Shown: piece after piece, positions 1-4,877 of the stretch
Position numbering within the stretch: the stretch's first letter is position 1
How the letters are laid out: each line of letters opens with the position of its first letter
Source of the DNA: Anaerolineae bacterium
GTDB lineage: Bacteria; Chloroflexota; Anaerolineae; UBA1429
Assembly: GCA_016928125.1 (NCBI GenBank)
Contig: JAFGLK010000586.1
Location: 1 to 5,269, forward strand
Direction of reading: 5' to 3'
DNA: 5,269 nucleotides
The notes under the pieces: model-generated
Told to the model about the DNA's origin: nothing
Database searches by the model: none
The model's input: only the letters and a program-made list of their open reading frames with translations
Position numbers and translations under genes: made by a program

Positions 1-77
1 GTCGCCCAGTCGTGCCCTCGCGTCTGGCCACTGTACCACTTGCACCAACTGGAAATGGCGCACAAACGCGGAAAATA

Positions 78-86
78 TGCTATAAT
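78..86 (+). promoter_or_regulatory. Extended -10 promoter upstream of the secreted-protein gene
   Basis: The sequence TGCTATAAT is a perfect extended -10 element (TG-N-TATAAT), with the hexamer at 81-86. At the usual 17-nt spacing the -35 position (58-63, GCGCAC) does not match the consensus, which is tolerated when an extended -10 is present. Transcription would start near 92-94. That leaves a leader of roughly 130 or 190 nt, depending on which start codon of the secreted-protein gene is used. The call rests on motif and position only. Confidence 0.6.
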
Positions 87-286
87 ATGGGCAGAAAAGC
101 CCGACGATCGCTCACCATGTGCGTGAGACCTGGCTGCTGTCTGATGGGTCGCGTATCTCGCCATTTGCACGATGCGGATTGCGATCGTGGGACCTCTCAG
201 CCTGGCGAGTGGGGAGAACCGGCATGAGCAGGGGCAGGGGCTTGAGGCGCGCGCTGTTCGGCAATCGGCTCGTGTGGAGGGAAGAC

Positions 287-1612
287 ATGGCATCGTTTTT
301 GTCCGCAGTTCCGACCCAAGTAGGGGGATTTGCTCGAAAAGCCTCGACTTGGCGGGGCCTTGGCAGGGTCGTGTTGGCGATCATCCTTCTGTTCCTGGCC
401 GGGGCCGCGCCGGTCTACGCGGACACACCGACGGTGGATGGTCTGCTCTACGGCACCGGCGACTATCACAACTATCCTTATCATATAGACGCCTCTATAG
501 GCGGCGTGCATCAGGGTATACTCTGGTGGGATCTGGACCCGAATACCAATACCCTCTATGTCGCCGTGGAGGTGGATACGGCGATCAACGATTGCGTCTT
601 TGGCGACACGGGTCAGAGCGACAATGGCTACGGTGATGCGGGTTACCTGCAGAGCGCAGGTTGGGGCACCACTGAGCACACGCTCAAGGACCTCTATGGC
701 TCCGATTGCGTTGGGCTGAGCCTGGCCTGTGGGGACACCGTGTGGTATGATTGGCGTCAGGATCTGCTCTATGGCAGCTATGAGACGGGATGGGCCTCTG
801 ATCCATCCGGTCCCGATGGTCTAGGCACGCCGCCCCCCGGCCTCGCATCCGCCAGCTCCCTGGCGCGGAATCTGAACTACTCACTGTGGGATGTCTGCAC
901 AAGCCCCGACCCAGACCGGGCAAATGCTCAAAACAGCGGCAAGTCGTGCGACCTGGACCACGATGGAAGCGTGCTGGATGGCGAGGGCGATACGGTACCT
1001 GAGGGCTATCCGCGCTACGCCGCGGTTTATGAGGTGTTGTGGTGGGAGTGGCCGATCATCTATGAGATGAGCTTCCCGCTCCCAACGGGCTGCACCACAT
1101 CCAGTTGGGAGCTCGACGTGTACTACGCCCACAACTCACCGTCCAAGGGCGGCGAGGAGGAGACGGTCGACTTTCCCACAGTCGCGGTGACGCTCTCCTA
1201 CTTCCAGGCCACGCGCGACGGGGACCTGACGACGTTCGACTGGTCCACCGCCACCGAGACGGGCAACCTGGGCTACTTCCTGTACGTGGAGCAGGATGGG
1301 GAGCGGGTGCCGGTCAATGACGAGATCGTGCTCTCGCAGGCGGTGGATTCGCTCACGCCTCTGGACTACCGCTACCAGGCCGCGGGCCTGACGGGCGAGC
1401 TCTTCTGGATCGAGGACCTGGACCTGTGGGGCCAGCGCCAGCAGTCTGGCCCCTTTGAGCTGGGGCGCGCGTACGGCGCGCGCTTCTCGCCTGAGCCGAT
1501 CGACTGGGAGGCGATCGAGGCCGCGCGCGCGGCCGAGGCCCAGTGGGCGCTGCCGCGCGAGGAGGTCGAGGGCGCGCCCGCCAGCCGGGCGCCGCGCCGG
1601 GCCTATCGCTGA
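287..1612 (+). CDS. Secreted protein with signal peptide, EF-hand-like loop and C-terminal Fn3-like domain; function unknown
   Basis: The gene encodes 441 residues from ATG 287. I chose this start because GGAGG lies at 276-280 with a 6-nt spacer. An alternative ATG at 224 also has a GGGGAG site, and the frame is open back to a GTG at 119. Residues 1-45 form a Sec signal peptide: an Arg/Lys-rich n-region, the hydrophobic run VVLAIILLFLAGAAP, and predicted cleavage after VYA. The mature N-terminal half is rich in Asp, Gly, Tyr and Trp and resembles extracellular beta-sandwich or carbohydrate-binding proteins, but I recognise no family. It has six cysteines (103, 141, 148, 204, 221, 269), and residues 222-233 (DLDHDGSVLDGE) fit a 12-residue EF-hand calcium loop. 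Residues about 300-392 (VTLSYFQATR ... FDWSTATETGNLGYFLY ... FWIEDLDLWG) resemble an Fn3-like domain that is common in secreted proteins of Chloroflexota and in C25-peptidase-like proteins. A helical, charged tail follows. It probably acts outside the cell; no catalytic site is visible. Confidence 0.85.
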   Translation: MASFLSAVPTQVGGFARKASTWRGLGRVVLAIILLFLAGAAPVYADTPTVDGLLYGTGDYHNYPYHIDASIGGVHQGILWWDLDPNTNTLYVAVEVDTAINDCVFGDTGQSDNGYGDAGYLQSAGWGTTEHTLKDLYGSDCVGLSLACGDTVWYDWRQDLLYGSYETGWASDPSGPDGLGTPPPGLASASSLARNLNYSLWDVCTSPDPDRANAQNSGKSCDLDHDGSVLDGEGDTVPEGYPRYAAVYEVLWWEWPIIYEMSFPLPTGCTTSSWELDVYYAHNSPSKGGEEETVDFPTVAVTLSYFQATRDGDLTTFDWSTATETGNLGYFLYVEQDGERVPVNDEIVLSQAVDSLTPLDYRYQAAGLTGELFWIEDLDLWGQRQQSGPFELGRAYGARFSPEPIDWEAIEAARAAEAQWALPREEVEGAPASRAPRRAYR

Positions 1613-1642
1613 ACGCGACGAGCGCCAAGGCCACGTAGACTC

Positions 1643-1668
1643 AGAGGGCGGGGGAACCCGCCCTCTTT
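1643..1668 (+). terminator. Rho-independent-type terminator after the secreted-protein gene
   Basis: A perfect 10-bp stem is formed by AGAGGGCGGG (1643-1652) and CCCGCCCTCT (1657-1666). It closes a GGAA loop (GNRA type), and only a short U-run (TTT, 1666-1668) follows. It lies 30 nt after the TGA of the upstream gene. The stem is very stable but the U-tract is weak. On the opposite strand no T-run follows the stem, so it would serve the plus-strand gene better. Confidence 0.7.
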
Positions 1669-1701
1669 GCGTGTCTGCGCGTGTGCACGATCGACTGCAG
1701 G

Positions 1702-1727
1702 CCTGTCAAGCGTCAACTGTTGACAGG
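1702..1727. repeat. 8-bp inverted repeat, possible operator or hairpin
   Basis: CCTGTCAA (1702-1709) and TTGACAGG (1720-1727) are perfect reverse complements separated by 10 nt. A second, overlapping inverted repeat is nested inside: GTCAAC (1712-1717) and GTTGAC (1719-1724) around a single T. The TGTCAA/GTCAA half-site therefore recurs three times in 26 bp, which looks like a protein-binding site. The right arm contains a perfect -35-like TTGACA. The block immediately precedes the AT-rich stretch and the DnaA-box cluster. Confidence 0.5.
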
Positions 1728-1743
1728 GCTTATTATACTGAGT

Positions 1744-1833
1744 ATATCCACAGTCCGAGGCGCTGGCGGTGGCCCGAGTTATCCACAGTCACTCGGTATC
1801 TTCTGTGGATGAGCGGCTATCCCCTGTGGACAA
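1744..1833. other. Cluster of four DnaA-box-like 9-mers (candidate origin or DnaA-binding locus)
   Basis: Four 9-mers match the DnaA box TTATCCACA with zero or one mismatch: 1744-1752 (+, ATATCCACA), 1779-1787 (+, TTATCCACA, perfect), 1804-1812 (-, TCATCCACA) and 1825-1833 (-, TTGTCCACA). All four share the core TCCACAG when read one base further. The two plus-oriented copies face the two minus-oriented copies. Boxes 2 and 3 form an 8-bp inverted repeat (1781-1788 and 1803-1810). A short AT-rich segment (1730-1748) flanks the left side. The cluster lies in the intergenic gap and the last box overlaps the end of the TPR gene. I saw no comparable cluster elsewhere in the window. DnaA boxes in this arrangement occur at oriC, but also at titration loci and in DnaA-regulated promoters. 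No dnaA or dnaN is in view, and the flanking genes converge, which is less usual for oriC. Confidence 0.6.
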
Positions 1834-2884
1834 GTCGCTCGATGGCGGCGCTGAGCGCCAGATCGCGCTCCCGTTGGGCGCGGAAGGCGGCCCCTTCGGG
1901 CAACGAGGTGCGCCAGCGGCGGATCACGCCGCGGCTGCGCCGCAACCGCCTCAGCTCCCTGGCCGCCGCCTGACCCTGGCCCAGGTTCTGCAGCGCGCCG
2001 TGCAGGTAGTAGCGGGCGATAAGCTGGGTGACCTCGTCGCGCAGGCCCAGGCGCAGGGCCTGACTCAAGGCCTTGGCCGCGGGCTCGGCCTGCTGCGCCT
2101 CGGCGTAGGCCATGCCCAGGTTAAAGTGCGCCTCGGCCAGGCGCGCGGCGATCTGGGCCGCCCTGGCCAGCGGCTCGCTGGCGCGCCCCGGCTGGCCCTG
2201 GGCCAACAGCGTCAGCCCCTGCTCGGCATAGCCGTGATAGAGATCGGGGCGCAGCGCGATCAGCCGCTCGCTGGCAGCCAGCGCCGCGGCGTGGTCGCCG
2301 GCCTGGCGCATGATCTGGGCGCGCAGGTGATAGGTGCCATAGTAGTCGGGACGCTCGCCCTCCAGCTCGCTCAGGATCTGCAGCGCCTTGGCGGGTTCCC
2401 CATCGGCGGCGGCGCGCTGCGCCTGGCGAAAGCGGGCCGGCGTGCCGTTGCGGGCCAGGCGCCAGCCCACGATCAAGGCCACGGCCAGAGCGCCCAGCGT
2501 CACCAGCGTGCTGAGCCAATCGTACCCGGGCGCCAAGGGCCACAGGGAGGCCGCCAGGGCCACGATCAACGCCGCCAGCATGGCCCCAGCCAGGGCCGTC
2601 TGGCGCCCATCCGTGGCCAGCAGTCCGCGCTGGCGCCTGGCGCGCCCAATCAGCGCCGCCACGGCTCCCAGGGCGCCCAACCCCAGGGCGCCCGCCAGCA
2701 CGATGCGCGTCAGATGCATCTGGCCCGGCGCCAGCGGCAACTGAAGGGTCGCCCAGGCGCCAAAGGCCACGATCGCCCCGCCCACACAGACCAAGAGGGC
2801 CCACGGCCAGTGCATGCTGCGGTAGTTGCTAGCCACCATCACCTTCCCGTCTCTGGATGCGGGCCAGGGCGCGACCAGACGCAT
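1817..2884 (-). CDS. Membrane-anchored tetratricopeptide-repeat (TPR) protein
   Basis: The gene encodes 355 residues from the ATG at 2884. The N-terminal part carries four predicted membrane helices (about 26-48, 60-80, 97-116, 124-144). A hydrophilic, Ala-rich helical domain follows, with TPR-like repeats at about 150-180, 183-216, 217-250 and 251-284. Examples are GTYHLRAQIMRQAGDHAAALAASERLIALRPD and AEAHFNLGMAYAEAQQAEPAAKALSQAL. The last 70 residues are rich in Arg. TPRs mediate protein-protein contacts, so an anchored scaffold or assembly role is inferred; no enzyme motif is visible. The start is uncertain. ATG 2884 has a poor ribosome site, whereas ATG 2839 or GTG 2836 follow a GGGAAGG stretch; a later start would still keep all four helices. 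It lies 104 nt downstream of the four-helix gene on the same strand and is probably co-transcribed. Its 3' end reaches into the DnaA-box cluster. Confidence 0.85.
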   Translation of the reverse strand: MRLVAPWPASRDGKVMVASNYRSMHWPWALLVCVGGAIVAFGAWATLQLPLAPGQMHLTRIVLAGALGLGALGAVAALIGRARRQRGLLATDGRQTALAGAMLAALIVALAASLWPLAPGYDWLSTLVTLGALAVALIVGWRLARNGTPARFRQAQRAAADGEPAKALQILSELEGERPDYYGTYHLRAQIMRQAGDHAAALAASERLIALRPDLYHGYAEQGLTLLAQGQPGRASEPLARAAQIAARLAEAHFNLGMAYAEAQQAEPAAKALSQALRLGLRDEVTQLIARYYLHGALQNLGQGQAAARELRRLRRSRGVIRRWRTSLPEGAAFRAQRERDLALSAAIERLVHRG

Positions 2885-2988
2885 GGCTTTCTGCGGCCAG
2901 CGCGTGCCCCGGCCTGGTGTCAGAACAAGTCTCGCAAGCTGGGCGGACCTGACGCCCCCGCCTCACCCTGGGCCAGGGCGCGCCTCTC

Positions 2989-3450
2989 TCAATCGCGCCC
3001 CGATAGCAGGCCGATCGCCTCGACCAGCGTGCCGAGGGCGATAGCCGCCATGATGGCCAGCAGCCCGATCCGCGACCACTGCGCCACGCGGCGGGCCTCG
3101 ATGGCAAAGGGAAAGATCAGATAGAGGGTCAGCATCGCCCGCAATCCCAGCACGTTGAGCCCGATCTGCGTCAGACGCCGGAACCAACGCGCATCATATC
3201 CGAGATAGAGCGCATGGGCCACGATGGTGGCGCCGATCGAGAGCTCGAGCGCGGGCACAACCAGGGCCCACTCCTCGGTGATCGTCGGCGCTCCCCAGGC
3301 CATCAGATGATGGACGACGTACAGAAAAACGAAATTCACGATCATCGTGACCACGTACCCGACCCGCCGGGCCACCGCCAAGCTCTCGTACTCCTGAAGA
3401 CGCGTGCCCGGCGCTGTCGTGGCCAGCTCCTGCGTGGCTCTCTCTTCCAT
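2989..3450 (-). CDS. Small four-helix membrane protein, uncharacterised
   Basis: The gene encodes 153 residues. ATG 3450 is preceded by GGAAGGAG with a 7-nt spacer, a strong ribosome site. After a hydrophilic 28-residue N-terminus come four predicted membrane helices, at about 29-49, 62-85, 94-117 and 126-149. The first two are separated by a short loop (AWGAPTITEEWA) and followed by a conserved-looking YLGYDARWFRRLTQ stretch. The layout (Tyr/Val-rich helix 1, then a YD-x-x-WF motif after helix 2) resembles a family of uncharacterised small membrane proteins that I recall from Actinobacteria and Chloroflexota. I cannot name it, and no catalytic residues stand out. It is the first gene of a likely minus-strand operon with the downstream TPR membrane protein, so the two may act in the same membrane assembly. 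A direct repeat lies upstream at 3495-3523. Confidence 0.85.
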   Translation of the reverse strand: MEERATQELATTAPGTRLQEYESLAVARRVGYVVTMIVNFVFLYVVHHLMAWGAPTITEEWALVVPALELSIGATIVAHALYLGYDARWFRRLTQIGLNVLGLRAMLTLYLIFPFAIEARRVAQWSRIGLLAIMAAIALGTLVEAIGLLSGRD

Positions 3451-3691
3451 TGTGGCGCTCCTTCCAGCGGTCCTGCTGCATAGGCCTGCAAACTACCTTG
3501 AGCAGCATAGCAGGACCTTGAGCGCTCTGGATCAGCCAGCTGGGGCAATTGTCTTTGGCCTGTGGAGCAGGCGCTGCCTGGTCTTCCGGCCAGGCGATCC
3601 TCTGAAGACGCGCCCCACCCGCTTCCCGGCTCCTCCGTGCAAGGTCTTGCGACATAGTGTAGCACAGGTGACCTCTGAAGGCGAAAGCGCG
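3451..3691. other. Non-coding stretch between divergent genes
   Basis: About 240 nt separate the four-helix protein gene from the HTH promoter. Besides the direct repeat (3495-3523), I see a 6-bp inverted repeat GCCTGG/CCAGGC (3576-3581 and 3590-3595) and a small palindrome AGGTGACCT (3666-3674). Open frames on both strands cross it but lack a ribosome site or a recognisable protein, and I regard none as a gene. The stretch is longer than a simple divergent promoter needs. Confidence 0.5.
3495..3523. repeat. Helically phased 9-bp direct repeat upstream of the four-helix membrane protein gene
   Basis: ACCTTGAGC occurs at 3495-3503 and again at 3515-3523. The start-to-start distance is 20 bp, close to two helical turns. 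Read toward the minus-strand gene it is GCTCAAGGT, and the copies end 45 and 65 bp before the ATG at 3450. A weak -10-like TATGCT (minus strand, 3509-3504) lies between the copies; the corresponding -35 is poor. Two same-face half-sites at this position suit an activator or a repressor dimer pair. The call is by pattern only. Confidence 0.45.
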
Positions 3692-3720
3692 TTGACGGAA
3701 TAGAACATTTGTTCTATACT
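3692..3720 (+). promoter_or_regulatory. Sigma-70 promoter of the HTH gene
   Basis: TTGACG (3692-3697) and TATACT (3715-3720) are each one mismatch from consensus, and they are separated by exactly 17 nt. Transcription would start near 3727, about 50 nt before the ATG at 3778. The spacer and the start of the -10 are covered by the palindrome at 3701-3716, so a protein bound there would block RNA polymerase. This is the best promoter in the window. Confidence 0.8.
3701..3716. promoter_or_regulatory. LexA-type (GAAC-N4-GTTC) palindromic operator
   Basis: TAGAACA and TGTTCTA form a perfect 7-bp inverted repeat around TT. The inner part, GAACATTTGTTC, matches the Gram-positive LexA (Cheo) box pattern GAAC-N4-GTTC. 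It lies between the -35 and -10 and overlaps the first two bases of the -10, a classical repressor position. Two readings are possible: an SOS box bound by LexA, or an autoregulatory operator bound by the HTH protein encoded just downstream. The palindrome itself is seen directly; the identity of the ligand is inferred. Confidence 0.7.
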
Positions 3721-3777
3721 GCAGTCAAGTCAACCTGCCCAGTCTGTAGGATACACGCTGCCTCTCGGGGAGGTGTC

Positions 3778-4008
3778 ATGCAAGAGCGCGAACTCGAGGC
3801 GTTGTTGACCGCGCTGCGCCAGCTGCAGGACGACGAGTATCTCAGCACCCGTGGGCTCGCGCGGCGCCTGGGCTTCTCCGCGGGCCACCTGTCGATGCTC
3901 TATGCGCGCAAGCGCCGTCCCGGACTGCGCTTTGTGCGCGCCGTGCTGCGGCGCTATCCACGCCTTCGCGAGATCATCGCCCGCAACCTGGGCGCAGACG
4001 CCCCGTAG
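3778..4008 (+). CDS. Small helix-turn-helix DNA-binding protein
   Basis: The gene encodes 76 residues. ATG 3778 was chosen because GGGGAGG (3767-3773) lies 4 nt upstream. The frame continues back to an ATG at 3709, but that one sits inside the promoter -10 and cannot be in the transcript. The protein is essentially one DNA-binding domain. A helical N-terminus (LEALLTALRQLQ) is followed by a HTH unit at about 23-44 (LSTRGLARRLGFSAGHLSMLYA) and a basic KRRPGLRFVRAVLRRYPRLREII helix. This resembles the Cro/C1 (XRE-like) fold found in phage and chromosomal regulators. It lacks any sensor, protease or dimerisation domain, so it is likely a small repressor or an accessory DNA-binding factor. Control is by a promoter carrying a LexA-type palindrome. 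It converges with the six-helix membrane protein gene, with a 49-nt gap and no obvious terminator. Confidence 0.85.
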   Translation: MQERELEALLTALRQLQDDEYLSTRGLARRLGFSAGHLSMLYARKRRPGLRFVRAVLRRYPRLREIIARNLGADAP

Positions 4009-4057
4009 CCACATCCCAGGCTGGGGCGGCCCTTGGCGCGCGACGACGGACTGCGTG

Positions 4058-4648
4058 CTATGGGCCGATCCGCCGCTCCCGTGCATAGCTGCGTCGTCCT
4101 ACATAGCCGCTCAGCAAGAGGGCGGCCCCGCCCAGCAGGCCCACAGCCAGGTGCATGTGCGCGCGCAGCGGGGGCAGGGCGGGCACCAAGACGGCCAGCG
4201 CACACAGCGCGAGCCCCAGATAGACCCAACGGCCCACGTTGAGCTGGGCCCCGAGGCCCAGATGGAGGAGGCTCAGCAGCAGCAGGGCCGCCAGCGGGCC
4301 ATCGGCCCAGCCAGGCAGGCGATGGAATCCGCGCGCATGCGCAAAGGCCAGCGCCAGCAGGGTCCAGATGAGCGACCACGCCAGCGCCAGCCAGGGCAGA
4401 CCCATGGACAGCGAGTCGCGGTAGCGCCGTCGCCCCATCCGAACGAGCTGATGCAGCTCAACTTCGCGCCCGTACCAGAGCGCTGCCAGGATCAGCGCCC
4501 ATAGAAAAAGCGCCGCCAGCCAGCCCGCCGGCAAAAGGGCGAACAAACTCATGCCCACCAGCAGCGCGATCCCCAAGGCCCACTCGTAGGCCCCAAAGGT
4601 GTCTTGCCCGTCCGTCTGCGCTTCCTCGAGCCACTCCACAAGTCGCAT
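4058..4648 (-). CDS. Six-helix integral membrane protein, uncharacterised
   Basis: The gene encodes 196 residues from ATG 4648, which has AGGAGG upstream with a 5-nt spacer. The frame is open up to 4996, but the extra 116 residues are low-complexity and have no membrane or domain character, so I reject them. After a short acidic N-terminus (MRLVEWLEEAQTDGQD) there are six predicted membrane helices, at about 21-40, 43-60, 84-104, 117-134, 139-158 and 164-183. A basic loop, REVELHQLVRMGRRRYRDS, lies between helices 2 and 3, and the tail is positively charged (GRRSYARERRIGP). I recognise no transporter or enzyme signature. It stands alone on this strand, divergent from the gene at 4878. A weak promoter is possible at 4690-4719. 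Confidence 0.8.
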   Translation of the reverse strand: MRLVEWLEEAQTDGQDTFGAYEWALGIALLVGMSLFALLPAGWLAALFLWALILAALWYGREVELHQLVRMGRRRYRDSLSMGLPWLALAWSLIWTLLALAFAHARGFHRLPGWADGPLAALLLLSLLHLGLGAQLNVGRWVYLGLALCALAVLVPALPPLRAHMHLAVGLLGGAALLLSGYVGRRSYARERRIGP

Positions 4649-4689
4649 GCCTGCCTCCTGCGCTCCTCTTGGCGCGTCAAGATGGGTGC

Positions 4690-4719
4690 ATGGTACCACA
4701 GCCACGAGTGTCTCGGCAA
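4690..4719 (-). promoter_or_regulatory. Possible weak promoter for the six-helix membrane protein
   Basis: Read on the minus strand, TTGCCG (4719-4714) and TACCAT (4695-4690) are separated by 18 nt. Each matches four of six consensus bases. Transcription would begin about 35-40 nt before the ATG at 4648. In GC-rich DNA such matches arise by chance, so the call is tentative. Confidence 0.3.
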
Positions 4720-4771
4720 GCGCAAGCGCCTCAGCAGGCGAGCGGGACGGGCCGAGCGGGCCGGAGCGTTC

Positions 4772-4801
4772 TTGACCGGGGTTCCCGTGCTGGACTAGAA
4801 T
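4772..4801 (+). promoter_or_regulatory. Sigma-70 promoter of the gene starting at 4878
   Basis: TTGACC (4772-4777) and TAGAAT (4796-4801) are each one mismatch from consensus, with an 18-nt spacer. The predicted transcription start is near 4808, giving a leader of about 70 nt. No palindrome like the one at 3701-3716 lies in the spacer, so regulation is not evident. Confidence 0.65.
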
Positions 4802-4877
4802 GACTGCAGCTGGACCCGGCGCCCACAGCCTATGCGCTGGCGCGTTCAGAGGCCAGGCCCAGCGAGGAGAGCGGTAG

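Noticed and set aside
1720..1748. TTGACA-N17-TATATC as a plus-strand promoter
   Set aside because: The -35 is perfect and the spacing correct, but it would transcribe antisense into the TPR gene with no coding target. TTGACA is already part of the inverted repeat. It is not excluded as an antisense or origin-associated transcript.
1769..3124. A 451-codon open frame on the plus strand
   Set aside because: It is the mirror of the TPR gene in very GC-rich DNA. The translation is a low-complexity Gln/Gly/Ala/Arg mix with no domain, and the minus frame gives coherent membrane helices and TPRs.
3194..3655. A minus-strand 153-codon open frame overlapping the four-helix gene
   Set aside because: It overlaps the four-helix gene in another frame, has no ribosome site and yields Arg/Gly/His-rich sequence typical of a shadow frame.
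3709..3777. Upstream ATG at 3709 as the start of the HTH protein
   Set aside because: It lies within the palindrome and just before the -10 hexamer of the best promoter, so it would not be transcribed. ATG 3778 has a strong ribosome site.
3953..3964. A further DnaA-like TATCCACG inside the HTH gene
   Set aside because: It is isolated, lies in coding sequence and lacks the final CACA match, so it is probably chance.
3851..4504. A 217-codon plus-strand open frame spanning the HTH gene end and the six-helix gene
   Set aside because: It is a shadow of two better-supported genes; the translation is Gln-rich low complexity without a ribosome site.
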